A stretch of 64,000 nt of DNA. Source: Pithys albifrons albifrons (lineage: Eukaryota > Chordata > Aves > Passeriformes > Thamnophilidae). The notes under the pieces are model-generated. The model made no database searches. It saw nothing but the letters and a program-made list of their open reading frames with translations, and had not been told where the DNA came from. The stretch spans positions 47,385,601 through 47,449,600 of the forward strand of contig NC_092461.1 of the NCBI RefSeq assembly GCF_047495875.1, in the 5' to 3' direction. Position 1 is the stretch's first letter. Every line of letters begins with the position of its first letter. This document shows positions 1-14,684 of the stretch, piece after piece. Both the position numbers and the translations under genes were made by a program.

Positions 1-3000
1 TCAAGCATAGCAATGATGGAATTCCATTCTGTTTAGGAAGAGCTAAGACCACGAATCTGTAACTGCAAAAAGTTATCAGCACAGACCCTACACTGCTTTG
101 ACCTCAGCAATGCAACAGAGGAGCCAACAATATGAACATTTTATTGAGATATTTCTTTGGTTTTCTGGTCAATTACATGTATAGGCATAAGACAGGAGTC
201 AGAAGCACCACACATACTCTTAAGTCATTCTGTTCTGCTTTTATCACTAGGAAGCTACCAATACCAGAGTTTTCTTATTTCAAAGATAATTTATGACATG
301 ACACTTAAATTCTCTTGAAGCCCTAGTTTCTATCTGGTGAAGCTGTAATTCCACTAAAATTTCAAAAGATAGATGTTCTAATTATTCTGATTTTTCAGAA
401 AAGCTTGAAACCAGGGAGTGTTACTACTGCTTTCTGAACCTGACTATACCAATCTCATCCTTTGAGAACCAATTCTGAAAAACTACTTGGGACTGAAAGC
501 AGCATGAAAACAGAGAAGGGACTGAAATAAACTTTGACGAATTCAGACAGATTTGCACTATATAATTAAAATTTAAGATGCTGAATGACAGCAAATGGTA
601 GTTCAAAAGACAGATCTCAGGGAGAAACCTCATGGGAAAACATGATGAAAATGGCAAGTACTTCAATTTTAAGATGGATTTGCAATTATCTATTTGTGAT
701 TGTTGATAATACCTTAAAATCAATACGAAAGAAGGGAAACATGTGGTGCCTGTATTCAAGTCTCCATTTGCAGAGTTTTAAGGTTTATAAAGTGCTCACG
801 GGGGACATTTCAACTACAATACCAAAGAAGAAAATTGGACCTAATTATGCCTTTGTTACCAAAGTCAATTATACAGTTAATTCTTTTCTAATTAAAACTT
901 AGAATTGGTTTTAACATTTTTTCTCACTTTTTTCCTAATAAACATGTATTTAGTTGCTTCTTAAAGGTCTAGCTTTTTTTACAAGTGATTAATAACAGAA
1001 AAACAATCAAAAAGATAAAGTAACTCCTTACTTTTATTATTATATTAAACTCTATACACAATCATTTTGATAATAAACGTGCTGCTTGCTCAAGTGCTAC
1101 TAAAATGACATTGGACATTCAGTCCACTCTTTAAAGTCTACTTTTTTGTACTACAAGAGAATTGAAATCAGGATTGAACAAAGACATTACATATTTCCTA
1201 CAGAACTTTTTGACAGATCACTGAAAAAATGTCAGAAACCTGGCTGCTTTAGGGGGATTGTTCTCAGCAGGTTAAAACAGGAGCTGACCAATATGGGAAC
1301 TTCCTAGATCTCATTAGTGAAGAAGAGTTATGTACTCTTGCAGTTCCAGGTGGAAGTCCAAAGGAGAGCCTACACATGCGTCATCCTGAAGCTTAGCACT
1401 GTTCTTTTTTTAGCCAGAAGGGGCTTATCCTATTACCCTTCTTAGCTGTGATGTCCACACAGAAACAGAGAACAGCATCATCCCAAAACGTACAGGCAGG
1501 ACACAGGAAACAGGCAACTCAGATGCCCTTTTGTCTTCCAAATGCCTAACTGGACTCTGTTGTTAGTTCAGCTTTGTGCATCTCATTGATGTAAAATCAT
1601 ACTGCTTCCCATTCTCTTAATTCAGGTTAAATTGATATGCTGTCATAATTAAGCCCATGCCTATGAGTTTTAAAAATTCATATGGCTTTGTTCAACTACA
1701 GTGAAAGTCACTATTTTTTCTGCCTGTCAGGATGCACATGCTAGTTTTTCACCAGCATCTGATGAATAATTCAAGCTTTCTGTACTTGTGCACAAATTGT
1801 TTCCTCTAATTTATTTCAGGTATTGCACCATGACTATTACAAGCAGTTTTCACATAATTTCAGGCTGCTGGCATTAGGCACTTTTTCCAGCAATATTCAA
1901 CTGTAGCACCTGCACAGGGATTCAGGGCATAAGAGGAACAAGATTGACAGAGTACATTCTTACCAAAATTACTTCACCGCTATTCCAACAGAATATACGA
2001 GGGCACAAATTACATTTTGTTCACTGCAAATGCAGACACATAATGGAGATACTTGAGAACAACAGAGCCTTCTGACAGAACCCAAACACTATCACATAAT
2101 TGAAATAAAATTTCAGCACTTGTCAGAGGTTATTTATCTAATGTTGGTGCAGGTTTACAAATTGTCCATTCATGTAGAAAATTCACTACCACTACTACAG
2201 CTTCATAAGAGATGCAGCTGCCTACACCAATGTAATTACAACAGCTTCTAAGTCACAGACAAAAATCTGGCCCATGCTGATACATTATGCAGAGCATCTA
2301 TAAAAACGACTATGCTGATAGCATTAAGTAAGAACTATGACCATGGAAAGGGAAATGTCATTATTGAGTCCACAGTACTAAATTTATCCTTCACACAACA
2401 AATATAGGGACATGAAAAAATGAACACCCTTAAAAAGACAATAAGAAATTCAAAACCAAAAGATTCTACTGTCTACTCATTACTTTTATTCAGGTCACCT
2501 AGTATAAAAGCCAGTATGAATCAAAATATTTGAACTGTGAACTGCAATGTTTCAAGGTCATTCCTTTCCAAACATAAACAGGATTTTAGCAGGAATTAAA
2601 TTAATTGGAAGAGAATGAAGGGAGGTTTTGCTCCATTCCTGTAATCTGTTTTACCCGCAAGCACAGTATAGCTACTTGCAATTTTTGAAACAAAAGAGTA
2701 AGGCAAAATACTATTGTTTAAAAAACTTAAGTTATGCAGTTTATTTTTCTCCATACATCTGGCCAGACACCCTGAAAAAAAAAACAAACATGAGCCATTT
2801 GTTCTGATCTATCCTGCAATTAAAGAACCCAAGGACTTTTATGACAGAATCAGTTTTCTCTTCCAGTGTCCTCTGACTGCTCCACCAACAGCAATGTTTG
2901 TACCTATTCTGTCCATTAAGGTGAACAGCATTTAAGTACCACTCACATGTAAAAAAATATCATAAAATCAGTAGTGCTGTGCCAGAAAACACCTTATGTG

Positions 3001-3806
3001 TTTTTAAAATTAAGAAAAAATTACAAATTCATACTCTCAGTAGCATGCATGTCCTCCAGTTCATGGCAGCTTAGTTCCACATTACCAATTAGCCAGAAGG
3101 TAGAAGACAAAAAATACACATGGATACAATTTTATTAAATATATAAACATGCAACACTTGATACCCTATTGACGCAGAAGGTAGGAATATTCTCCACACA
3201 TGGCTCAAAGCTGTTAGCAGTACACTACCTGACCCTTAACTAACACATGGGAAGAACCTATCTTTCACCACTTGTTGATCTGTAGAGCTATTTAATGGAA
3301 AATTATCCAGCCTCTTCCATATGTTAAAATATAATCAGTCAAAGTCAGTCTCCCATGTCCCTGTTCTGGACTCCAGAGTCTGCTGAAGTAGCTCTTTAAG
3401 GGAAGAGTTAAACTTCTTTGTTTCAAGGAGGAAGTAATCTTGTTCTGTACAGTTTTATTTGGTTTATGTCATAAATTCACAGCAAAAACTTCTAACATTA
3501 GCATCTGTTTGTAGGAAAGACCAGAACTGGAACTACCAAACATAGATAAGATACAGGGAGGAAAAAACATACAAGCTTAGGCATGAATTTCAATGCAGCA
3601 GTACTCTGAAAGAGACTAAGCCATAGTTGCTTTAATCTCCTATCTCAAGCTCTATTTGTTAATACCTTAAAGTTGAAAATAAATGTTCCCATAGCTTACC
3701 TTTAACCAACCGTATTCAAGGCATGCTTTATGTGACAGCTCACAGAGTATAACAATTTTAAAGCATTCTTCTAGTGGTGTCACATAAACTACTCTTTTGC
3801 ATCAAC

Positions 3807-3838
<32 letters not shown>

Positions 3839-4884
3839 CAGGCTGGATGACTTTAGGGTGGTGAGGAGTTTTGAGCCAAATGATCACCTCAGATCCTGTG
3901 CTGGGATTCACAGCTAGGAGTCAGGCACTCTTACAAATACACGAACTCATTATTACATTGTATAAATGCAAATGGTCATTTGCATAGCCAAACTTTTTCT
4001 TCATACAAATTCATGCATATATTTTATGGATCAATACAAGTATGTTCTCTTCAACATCAAGAGCCTAGTTGAGACAATATCGAAACAAGTAACACAAAAG
4101 ATTACAGTTTTATAGGAAGAACAGAAACTTATTTCTAAGTGTCAAATGCTAAGGAACAATCAATACAATATGACAGTAATCTTGTCTTAGCTGTAATGAT
4201 TTACCAGCCAAATGAAAAAGACTTTCCCCTAACTTGCTCTTGCACAAATCAATAGATGTGTTTGGAGAAAGCATCTTAGAGGGTTATAGTTTGAAATCCT
4301 CCAGGAATAATGTATTTCTCACCCATGATCAAGCAGGGGATGATTAGCTTGTTTTCTTTGTAAAAAATACTATCATTTTATCTTTCTTTACCTGCAGGGA
4401 GGTATGCTTAACAATGCACCAAGAACAGACTGGAAGATGTAACAAGATTGTCATTCAAGATAGTCAGTTACATATATCTTAAGCATAACACATTTGCTGG
4501 CTTCAGATGTCCTGCAGCTCAGGGTTGCTCATAATCATTAATTTATCACAATTCAATTTTTATTAAATGGAATTGGAATCTTCCTAAACAAAGACACATG
4601 ACAAAACACTAGTGGTTTAAAATTGCAACAGTCCAGAACTCCAAACAAACTTCAGTAATTTAATCCTGGTATGGAAACCGAATGCTTGATCCACTGAAAT
4701 TTGCATAACGCCACTGTGCAAGCACTGCAGTATAAAATGTCAGGTACAAGCATCTAGAAGACTACAAGCTGATTCACACCATCTCAATATTTCTGTAGGT
4801 TGGCATAATTTATATCCATTTGTCCATCAAAAAGCCATATCATCACTTTTTTTCAGACTATTCTCTAAAATCTTTCCAATAATT
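1..4884. other. AT-rich non-coding stretch
   Basis: I see no gene, RNA gene or recognisable young repeat here. Short open frames (for example 424-759 on the minus strand and 585-902 on the plus strand) have no recognisable protein features and are no longer than expected by chance. The only notable item is a poly-T run near 3.8 kb. The stretch could be intergenic or intronic. Confidence 0.6.
3807..3831. repeat. Poly(T) run, 25 nt
   Basis: An uninterrupted run of about 25 T follows GCATCAAC and precedes AAAGAGGC. It could be the tail of a minus-strand retrocopy, but I recognise nothing in the adjoining sequence. Confidence 0.9.
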
Positions 4885-5070
4885 ACCATAGAATGGTTTG
4901 GGTGGGAAGGGACCTTTAGGATCACCTAGTTCCAACTCCCCTGTCAAGGGCAGGGACACCTTCCACTAGATCAGGTTGCTCAATGTCCCATGCAGTCTGG
5001 CCTTGAACACTTCCAGGGATGGGGCATCCACAACTTCCTTGGGCAATCTGTCTCTGTGTTTCAACACCCA
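4885..5070 (-). mobile_element. CR1 LINE 3' fragment, minus strand
   Basis: The sequence starts with the reverse complement of the CR1 tail (CATAGAATGGTTTGGGTGGG). It continues through the typical CR1 3' region (GGACCTTTAGG, CCACTAGATCAGGTTGCTCA, TTCCAGGGATGGGGCATCCA). The copy is 5'-truncated after about 185 bp, which is usual for CR1. It is moderately diverged. Confidence 0.9.
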
Positions 5071-6143
5071 ACTGACACCAAGTGATTTGACTTATATGTA
5101 TTAAAGTACATTGGTGACTGCTTTTGACCTCACACAGGTATAAGTCTGGCTCATTTTGGCAAAGATGAATTAATGCACCTTGAAAATATTTACAGATCTT
5201 TGGGAAAAAAGTTATTGTGCTTGTCATAAGAAGTTATTAAAAGCAAAATCCTCCTATTATCTAAAGATCTATTGGCTTACACAGAGGTGTGCATTTGAAA
5301 AACTAAAGCCAGAAAATTGACCTACAACATGACTGAGTATTACAAGCAAGTGGAATAAATAAAGGAAATTTTTAAGTATTTTTATGCTTATTCTTCCTCC
5401 TCTTGGATTAACTCCAACAGCAGAAGAGACAGGTAATTCTGCCATAGTGAGCTGTATTTAAAATAATTGCAAAGGAGAATTAGAAAACAGGATGCAATTA
5501 GCAGTTACAGAAATTTAGAAGATATGACAGTGATCCTTTGCAAGCTTCATAGAGATAGAAAATCTCCTCCCTATCAATGCCTACTTTCAGATTTCATCAA
5601 CATTTCATTTATTTCAGCTGAAGAAAGCCCCATTGGTCCCTTGTGATCACCAAAGAAGGTCACAGAAGATAACATGCCAATTCATTTGGGGAATTCATTT
5701 CCATTGCCCTTTGCCACAGTATCTTACAAAACCTCTGCCTTTGGGCATACCTGAGAAATAGAAGTGGTTAGAAGTGACTGAGGGCATATCAGAAAGAGCA
5801 GTAACAAGTTTGTGTTCTGCCTGTGCTACAGTTTTATGACACATGTCACTCACAGAACCCTGAAATCCGGGGAAAACAAAACATTAAGGAATTTTGGGAA
5901 AATGCATATGGGAAAATAAGTGTATCTTTTCTGGGTATTTCTCAATACGACTGTATACCTGCAATACCTTTCCCCTAAAGTTTCAGTGAGGTCACAAGCC
6001 TTATCTGTAGGTACAATCTAAGCCTCGCTCATAACTCCCTGCAGCACAGGCTAAGAGCAACATTAAGAGATGATGACAGAACTGCATTGAAACAATGTGG
6101 TGTTCACTGTGCCAAGTTCCTATGTCAAACTACATAATCAAAT
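5071..6143. other. Non-coding stretch
   Basis: I see no coding, RNA or repeat feature in this AT-rich interval between two CR1 fragments. Confidence 0.6.
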
Positions 6144-6322
6144 ACGGTTGCCCAGAGAAGTTGTGGATGCCTCATCTACAGCATAGTGTTCAAGGCCAGA
6201 CTGAATGGGACATTGAGCAACCTGGTTTTAGTGGGAGGTTTGCCAGTCCATGGCAAGAGGGTTGGAACTGGAGGATCTTTAAGGTCCCTTCCAACACAAA
6301 CCATTCTGATTCTATAGTCTCT
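6144..6322 (+). mobile_element. CR1 LINE 3' fragment, plus strand
   Basis: This is the same CR1 3' region as at 4.9 kb, in the opposite orientation. It reads from GGTTGCCCAGAGAAGTTGTG through CAAGGCCAGACTGAATGGGA to GGTCCCTTCCAACACAAACC and the terminal ATTCTGATTCTATAG repeat. It is about 180 bp long and diverged. Confidence 0.9.
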
Positions 6323-9300
6323 GATTATATTTCATGACTACATCACTTTTCTTCCAAACATTGCGAACTCCATCCAGCCATGCTGCTTCTCCACCTGATC
6401 AAGAACATCCACTGCACCACTATCACTGGGTTCACCCATTTTGCAGACCTCTGCTACTGCTGTTGGATACGATGTACATACGTGTTAGACTTGCAGCAGA
6501 CATATAATTTTGACTCCTATTTCCTTTACAGAGTATAAGGAAAAGTATCACACTCACCAAAATCAAGATCTCTTGTATCTTAATTCTGTCTCACTTGCTC
6601 CTGTTTGTATTTACCTACTCTCACAATTTATACGTAGCAATGACTTTCATATGTAGTGAACTGCTACATAGATCTCTTCTCCCATAGTCCCATTATCAGA
6701 AGGCTGGTTGCAGTTTGATGAAAACTTCACCAGGAACCAACACCCCATATACTGTGGTTGCTATTTTCAACACAGTTAAGAACCACAGGTCACCAAGAGT
6801 TTAAAAAAGGATACATGAGCAGCTTTATACAGTTTTCAGCTATGTGTTCACAGAGCATTTCATTTCTTTCATTTCTCCGCCAAGACTGTTTCAACACTCA
6901 GAGAGCAGGATGAACACAATTTACTCAGTGAACAGATAAGGTATCCAGTGGCTAGTCTGATCAGCGCTGTTCAGTCCACAGCCTTAGGGAACTCTACTTA
7001 AGCTCTGTTAGGATGCCAAAAGTATCAATTTCTCATGAGCCTCTTCAAGGTGATCATCACTATAGTATCAGACTATTTCAGCAACATTAATGAACTTATC
7101 TTCTCATATCACGCTACGTTGTGCAGCTAGTAATATCTTCATTTTACAGACACAGTTTAATTGTAGTAAATGTTAGTGCCACTTCAATTAGTGCCACTTC
7201 AAAACCTTCTTTACAATTTCTTACACATAATCATTGCACTGTTCTTATTTTAGAGGTGTCTAAGTCTCTCACTGTTTCAGGTAAAACTTCTCAGTGGAGC
7301 ACCAAGTCAGGTATGTAGCCTCTCAGGTGAGGTAGATCTCAGTAAAAAACAAACAAAAAAACCACCTAAAAAAAGGAAAGGAGATATGACAGTTTGCATA
7401 TGGAAAAGAGTTTCACAGCCATGTGTTCCACATAGACCAAATGGTTCCTGCAAATATCCTTTCTTTCATATGGAAACTGTACACAAAGAAAGGCAGAATT
7501 TTTTTTTCCATGAGGATATACTAATGGCAACAGAAGGTATGAGTGGGACTTCTATCAGTAGTTTGAGTCCACATATAAAATTAGTGTTATTCTTTGAAAA
7601 CTATTCAAGTAGAAAGTACAATAAAGGGCTTGAGGTTTCATCTAGAAGTGCGATTGGCTATTAATGAATTAGCATTACTCCTACAGACATAACATTTCAC
7701 TGTTGTTAGTATTTACACTGACTCCAGGAAAAAAAGTATATAGTAATAATCCCAGATACAATTACTGAAAACCTACAGAGACTAACAGTAAGATCAGAGA
7801 ATAAAACACAAAGAAAAAAGTATATTTTCTTTCTCATTGCATCATTTTTCTTGCTATTCCTATTTGTAGCCTTGGATAAGAGCTGTTTCCTCCTCTTTAG
7901 AGGACTTAAAAGCTGTTACAGCTTCTCTTTGCAGAAGCTGCAGAAGCTGTGATAATAGTTGATCAATCATCTTGGAATGTCCTTTTATCAACATCGTGGA
8001 TGCCTTGGCTTTTTGGTGCAACAAAATGCATAAGACTTGGAATTCAACTGTCAAAGATTCAAATGACTGAACAGATTAAGCTTATATCAACATTACACAA
8101 ATATCAATTTCTGAAATATAACAGTATTAATAATTTAAAATCACAAAGGAAGTAGAAAGAAAATTCACAAGTGAATCCAATTTCAAAGTGACTATAAATA
8201 CTAGGATTTTTAGTATGCTCTGTATTATTTATGAAATATGATTTATTACTAAGATTTTGTATAGGTATGGTTAGAGAATATCTAATAATGTATTTACTGT
8301 TATTTTAGAAGGCATAGAAGAAGATATGGTTGTGTTACGCCCTGGGGAAAAACAAAATTCTGACTACAGTATCAAACTCTTACGTTTATATGCGTGTCAT
8401 ACATAAAGGTTTATGCAAAGGTTTCTGGATACTTATCTATGGAAGCCAGTAAGTTGAGCTATGTTTTACTCATAAAATTTGTTTCACATCTATATGTTTC
8501 AAAAGCATTTTATATGAAGGATCACAGGAGACAGACAATTCTTTCCTGTTTCCACAAGTCAAGTTCACAGTGAAATGTATGAGAATTGTATATATAGTGT
8601 CTAGAAAGAAAAAGTATACCCATTAAGCAGCCTTGCAATGTGTTCACATGGCATGTTTTGTCTCAAAATTTTGTTCTGTCATGGGTGAGATCACTGACTG
8701 AAGACAGACAAGATGGTTTCTGATTATCTGTCCTAATGGTTGTGAGGTGTTCACCTTCCAGAACAAAAGTATGTACAAAAAGTATCAATTGAGCAAACAA
8801 GGTACCTACACTTTCAAGAGGACAGACTTTGTCTTCCAGCAATATCCCAAGTTTGATACAGAATTACTACAGTTTTATTTTACATGCTCAGTAAGAAATA
8901 CCTCACCTTCATGATCACAAACATGTCAACTGTATCTTCGCAGGGATGAAAAGAGCATGTCCCAGGCTGACCTGAAGTGTTAGTTTTTGGCCATCGGTTA
9001 CTGAAGAATGTGTGGATCTTGCATTATTTGCATAACTACAACTCCTATTTAGAGACCAACAAAGTCCCCATCTTCCACAGAAAATGGTCTTCTTTTTGCT
9101 AACATCTTAAGCTCAGCTTAGTGTTTTAAATTTTCTCTTTCATTCAGCTTTCACTGTGGCTCACTGATAGATTCACCAACAACGTACCTACTTCACCAAT
9201 AGAGATTTCTTTATGTTCTCTCCTTCCTATTAGGGAACTTTTTTATGCTGTTATCATTTAATTTGTGTGTGAAGTTACTGAACATTCAGGAAAAGCATTT

Positions 9301-12300
9301 GCATCCAGGACACAGTAGGTATAGCTTCCAAGGGACAGAAAACAGTCTAATTGACCAGCCACAAAAATGAAACAGGATTGAAAATACATAAATGGCAAAA
9401 GATGTGAAGAACTCAGTCTTATCAAGAGGTCTTCATCAACTGATACAGACTATCCTATAAAAAAAATATTGGACAATATGTAGCTCTGAACAGGCAGATA
9501 GCCAGACCTGATAGCAAGAAGTAGAAGAAAAACACTAAACCTAAAAATTACTTATAAATAGCAAACACTAAGGCTAATGAAAACTGGAGAGCTCACACTG
9601 GATCTGGATGCATTCACCACTGTTAAGAGGAATTTACTCAAAATTTAAAATTAAGAATAACTTTTTTTCTAAGTGGCAAGGCTCATTCAACCAAGAATTT
9701 ACACAAGTCCTCCAGTTTCTATCACATGGGAAGTCACTGCACAGGTCCCTCCAGTTTCACAATGCCCATGGCTTTTCTGGGGAAATCTCCTTGTTTCTTC
9801 ACAAGTTTCAAGTTTAACTCTCCTTTTCAAATCAGACAGTCAAGTTTTCAATGTTGATTAACTAGTACTCAGTAAGTACTAATCTGGGGGCAGGTAGAGA
9901 ACAGGATCCAAATCGTATAGAATAATATGGTCATAAAAGCTTACCAGAAATACATAAATCAGCTTAGACTTATCACTCCAAGCCTGAAAACAACCAGGTC
10001 CAGCAAAAAGAAAATAAAGAGGAGATATAAACCTTTCATGTTCTCAAGCTATTCACAGAGGAACTCACACAAGCCTATTTTTTCCATCATGTTAGCATCT
10101 CTGAGCTATGTGGATGAGAAATTACACTGGCCCCAGAGAAGGTCCTTTGTTTTGGGACAGACAGCCTTGTTGTAACCTGTGTTCAGGCCTCTGCTGAGAA
10201 CTCCATTATGACACACACCCTACGTGTGGGTAGCTGTCCTCTCTTCCCCTTGCTTCCATGTCTAACCCCCCTCTCCTTTCATGATTTCTCAATCATCAAA
10301 TAGTAAAGATACCTGAGTGTATTCCTGAGGAGCAACAAAGTGGAGATGAATGGTCCTCATGCCATTCAAGAGCTATAGAGCCAAACCTAAATTAGTTCTC
10401 AGTACAACACCTGTGGAAGATTAACATGGGTTTATGATTTTCACCCTATTTCTCTCTTCTCTCTCAGATTTTACCCTATTAACTGGTAGTAGAATAACAA
10501 AAAAATAAAAAACAAAACCTCCTTCTATCTCTGTTTTGACAGAGCAATGCAAGAAAGCAGGAGGTCATCACTCTCCTCACTGTGTAGCTGAGATACAAGC
10601 CGTAACCTTACATACAGGGGAAAGTCACTACTTGTACTGCTGCAGCCAAGGATAAGCCCTTTCTGCCACAGAGGCCTGCAGATCAAATCACTTCCTGTCT
10701 TAAACTGTATGACATCCATAACACATCATGAGATATCCATGGGATGTCTTCTCCATATCTCTGTCTAATCTGCAGTAAAATTTGTTGGAGCAGATACTTA
10801 GAATAACAGGGTAATTTCCAACTCACTGCTACAGTACACCATGTAAGCATCTGTCCCATGCACAAACCACCGATGAAATCAAGAGAGCAATGTGTTTTGA
10901 GCACCATGAGCTTCAGAACACATGCAATTCTTTGCCTATCTCAATCTGCTCCTTCTGCCTCTGATGGCAACAGTTCACAGACCAGTCACCCTACTTTAAC
11001 AATATCCGCAGGAGTGAACAAGGAAGTCATCCTAAATTAAAGTAAATGGCTCTATCAAACAAAAGTATCAATATCTCCTGAGTGAACCTATTCACAAACA
11101 TGGAGCAATCTTGTGCTAGTATGACATTTGACCATTTTAGTCAGTAGTAACTGTTTGCTTCTGTAAGGTTGTCACCTCCCATATGTTTCAATAATATTCT
11201 TAATTTAATGTTTTTGCTACAGTAAGTTAAGAAACAACAGTAACTAAATAAACGGTGAAAAAGAAATAAGTCACAGTGGCTCATTAACAAAAACAAGTGC
11301 TCAGAGACCTTGTGAATTAACAGGTCGTTAGTGCTGACAATTCCAGATTACTGCCTTGCAGCTACCAGCCTTAAAGAATCATCACTTCCCTATGAAAATT
11401 TCTTATGGCATTATTAATGGGGTTTGAGTGTTTGGGTTGTTTGGGTTTTTTTGTTGGGAGGAGGGGGGGGGATGTTTGTAGGCTTTCTTTTTAAATCTCT
11501 TTCCATAGTTCTGTTATTTCCCCAAATCCAGGGGGAATAAAAATTTATGATTTCCTACAATGTGAGAAGACATACTTTATTAAAATATTAATTAAAAAAA
11601 CAAGACAAACAATAAAATCCCAAAACATGGAAGATATTTCCTTAGATTAAGCAAATAGTGGAGAAAAAGTTTTCAAGGGAAGATATGCACTTAAAAAGAT
11701 TAGTTACTTTTTTTTCCCTGCTTGAAGAGAAACATAACTATGCAAACACTGCAGCTGCTAACTAGACATTCTCAAACAAGTAATATGTAACCCCACTGTC
11801 ACTCAAATAATTCTTTCATATCTAGTAGCTGGGCTCAAACCTGGATAAGAAACAAAGAATCAACTGAGGCTCCACAGGAATCATACCACAGCAGACTAAG
11901 GACATCCTTATATGCTCTATTAGCATATGCTTTGACTATCAAAGCAATGGCCATAACACCAACGAGCAAAACTTGTCTAGAGACATCTTACAACCTGTGT
12001 CCAGGCCTTGCCTATAGCCTTCCTGAGGATCAGCATACAACCTAAGCAGAGAGACAACATAAGTGCCTATGATCCCTATATTCGCATAAGGGAAACTGAT
12101 TTGCAAAATTGTTTAATAGTTTAGATTCTACTTGGCAGAAGCTCCAGAGATTCATCATATTATCCAGACCCATAGGATTGGACTCTCCTGTTCATCTGTT
12201 CCAACCTGGGGACACTGATCCACTGCATGCTAACTAGAAAAGGGGCATTTCAAGTACCCTTGACTACCCTCCCTGCAGTCAAGGTTGCTGGCAAAGGACC

Positions 12301-12903
12301 CTGGACATACTACTCTAGAGCTAAGAAGGCCTCCGCTCCTTGGAACAAGTGCAACAACAGTGATAGATAGAGAAAATGTGTTTTGAACTGCTCTTTCTGT
12401 ATGTATTTCCTGTATTGCTGGTAAGCATGAATCAGATTTGGAACCAACATCTGCAATTGGCTCTCATCGAAAATGTCATAAAAAACATTGTTGGACTTGT
12501 ATTATGAATTTGGCCGAAATTTGGAAACAAATTCAAATTTTACATCTGTAACTCTTCCATACACTTACTTCATGGTTACCAAACTGGACCTGATTGAAAC
12601 GGCTGTTTATATTATTTTTATTTCTGAGTAGTGTTAGTATAATAGCTCACTACACTAATCAATGCTGTCTTTGTTGTTCGTCGTTTTGTAGCATGGAGTT
12701 AAATAAGTTAAGTATAAATAGCAGAGACTAGACAATGTAAAATTTTGTCAAGTCTCTCAAGGAGGGAAACTGATGCCTAAGGATTTTAATGTGTATCTTG
12801 AAGATTTTTATAGTGTTATATAAGTTAGTTTTCCTAAGTTTCTCACATTTTAGATGGTATTTAGAAGTAACTGAGCACTTTCTTATACATTCCTGAGCTT
12901 CTG
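6323..12903. other. Long AT-rich non-coding stretch
   Basis: I find no supportable gene. A 15-bp unit (TTAGTGCCACTTCAA) is repeated in tandem at about 7171-7202. A minus-strand open frame at 7860-8054 could be read as a terminal exon after an acceptor-like TTTGACAG. It encodes a helical, Leu/Gln-rich peptide ending in a stop, but I cannot match it to a protein. A G-rich run lies near 11,460-11,470. Confidence 0.5.
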
Positions 12904-13171
12904 TTAGACACACACTACCAAGGCCATGTTGTTTTGAAGAACACCTGCAAGAACTCCAACTGAGACAATCTGGTAGTCAAAACAAGAGACTAAGCTCACA
13001 GCCCTTGGAGGGGCTCCAAGGGGTAGTTCTGAGGAGTTCTGAGGGTGGGCACCAGGGAAATTGGTACCATTATAGACATCACGTATGTTAATTACCAAAA
13101 GCATTTGGCTGATGGGCATGCAAGTACTTTTGGTGCACACCTTGAAAGCTTTCAATAAAGGGCTACCTTAT
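12904..13171 (+). mobile_element. Possible degenerate LTR fragment
   Basis: This patch is richer in GC than its surroundings. It ends in TTTCAATAAAGGGCTACC, which resembles the polyadenylation-signal region of a retroviral LTR. It also contains a GGAGGGGCTCCAAGGGG block and a short repeat GTTCTGAGGAGTTCTGAG. I cannot see clear TG...CA ends or a target-site duplication, so the assignment is tentative. A minus-strand open frame of 83 codons across it has no recognisable features. Confidence 0.3.
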
Positions 13172-14684
13172 TTATCCATCTCCACTAATGATGCTTTGAA
13201 AGTCTTTTACAGGAATTTAGACATCAAAAGAACGCTTATCTGGTTAGAATACTGAAATAATTCTATTATGTATGAGCTCTGGAACTATAATAACAAGTAT
13301 TAAAACATTCTAATTAAAATGCAACACAAATAATTAAATAAATTATTACTCCGACTTAGAAGACTTCTGTATTTTAAACAATTTTTTTTTAATACTTGGT
13401 ATTATTTCAGTTCAACTCTAATCACAGAAGAAAAATGGCAGATTGCCATGCACAAAAATTTCTGTCCTTATTTTTCAGTATCCTGTCAACATAGACCATC
13501 CTTTTGTCAGCATAGACCATCCTTTCCTGCTGCATTCTTTTATGGTCTTGTGCAGCAGGCAAAAGGCATCTACTCATTAATCCAATTTTTCCCCATTATT
13601 GCATACTCATAAAAATGGAACTGACAGGACAGCAGTTTATTCTTGCACGAACCAGATCCAAATCACACGGACTACCTTTCAGGAACCCACAGATCAATTG
13701 TTACTGTCTGGAAAGGTCGCCTTGGCAGGGGAGGAAGGGTGGGTGTTTCATTTGGGAGAAGGCAAGAATTAAGAGTTGCAAGGTACGGAAACCATCGCAC
13801 CGTCTTCCCGTCTCCTCTGCATAACGCCAATTAACAGAATAAAGACTATACACAGTAGAAATGGCAAGTTCTGAATCTGCAACTATTTTAAAATGCATCT
13901 AAATTTTGACAATGCTTAACATGCAGACGTTTAAGCTTATATGAATATTTATGAATGAGTACTCCACCAAATCTGTCATTGCGCAAAGATAAGCATGACT
14001 GCAAAAGCGTCAAAAGTGAGATCGTTAGACTGACAATACCTACCCGAATAGTCTAATGAAAATTAAGTCAGACTGTCCACCAAGAGCACCTTACTGACCT
14101 TCAGTCCTATTCTTTCACCAGTGACATGCTAAGCAGCAGAAGATCGCGACATCAGTTCCACGGAAAGCTCCTCAAACTCCCCTTCCCCTATCACGATTAG
14201 AGGACTATCTTCATGCAACTTTCCAAACAGCAAGAAGCCTCCTCTGAATAGGGAAGCAGTTTCTGAAACCCTTCATCAGTTCAGAGGACAGGAAAAGAAA
14301 CTAACTAAGCCATGTCGCTTTCAGAGTTAAGTGATTTACATTCCCTAACATTAGTAACACGTAGTGTTAAACAAATTTACACGTGAACGGAACAACAAAA
14401 CAAGCATTTTTAAAACTAATAACAAAATCCCATTTTCAGAGGCGAAAACCTCGGGGCATACTTTGGGGTTTCCTACTGACTATAATACTGTACTCCGGCT
14501 ATAATACTGTTTGCTATCATACTGTACCCCGGCTAAACTTCAAGAACACCCATAATTAAATTGTCACACCATGGAGCAAAAAACCTGTGTCATTACAGTT
14601 TCTCTCCGCAGTTTCTTTGCTGCGGTACCATCTGTTAAATCAGAAACTCCTTTGAACACCGCAGCCTCTCTGACTCTGATGATG
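13172..14684. other. Non-coding stretch before the CpG island
   Basis: AT-rich sequence grades into the island. Near 14,478-14,536 the phrase TATAATACTGT recurs with variants, and CCGGCTA follows it twice. A 21-bp tandem duplication lies at 13,484-13,525 and is listed separately. I see no gene. Confidence 0.55.
13484..13525. repeat. 21-bp tandem duplication
   Basis: Two adjacent copies, at 13,484-13,504 and 13,505-13,525, differ by one base (TGTCAACATAGACC versus TGTCAGCATAGACC, then ATCCTTT). This is a small and probably recent local duplication. Confidence 0.9.

Noticed and set aside
7860..8054. Minus-strand 64-codon frame that could be a terminal exon
   Set aside because: The acceptor is weak, no partner exon is recognised, and a frame of this length is expected by chance. 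It is mentioned only in the stretch description.
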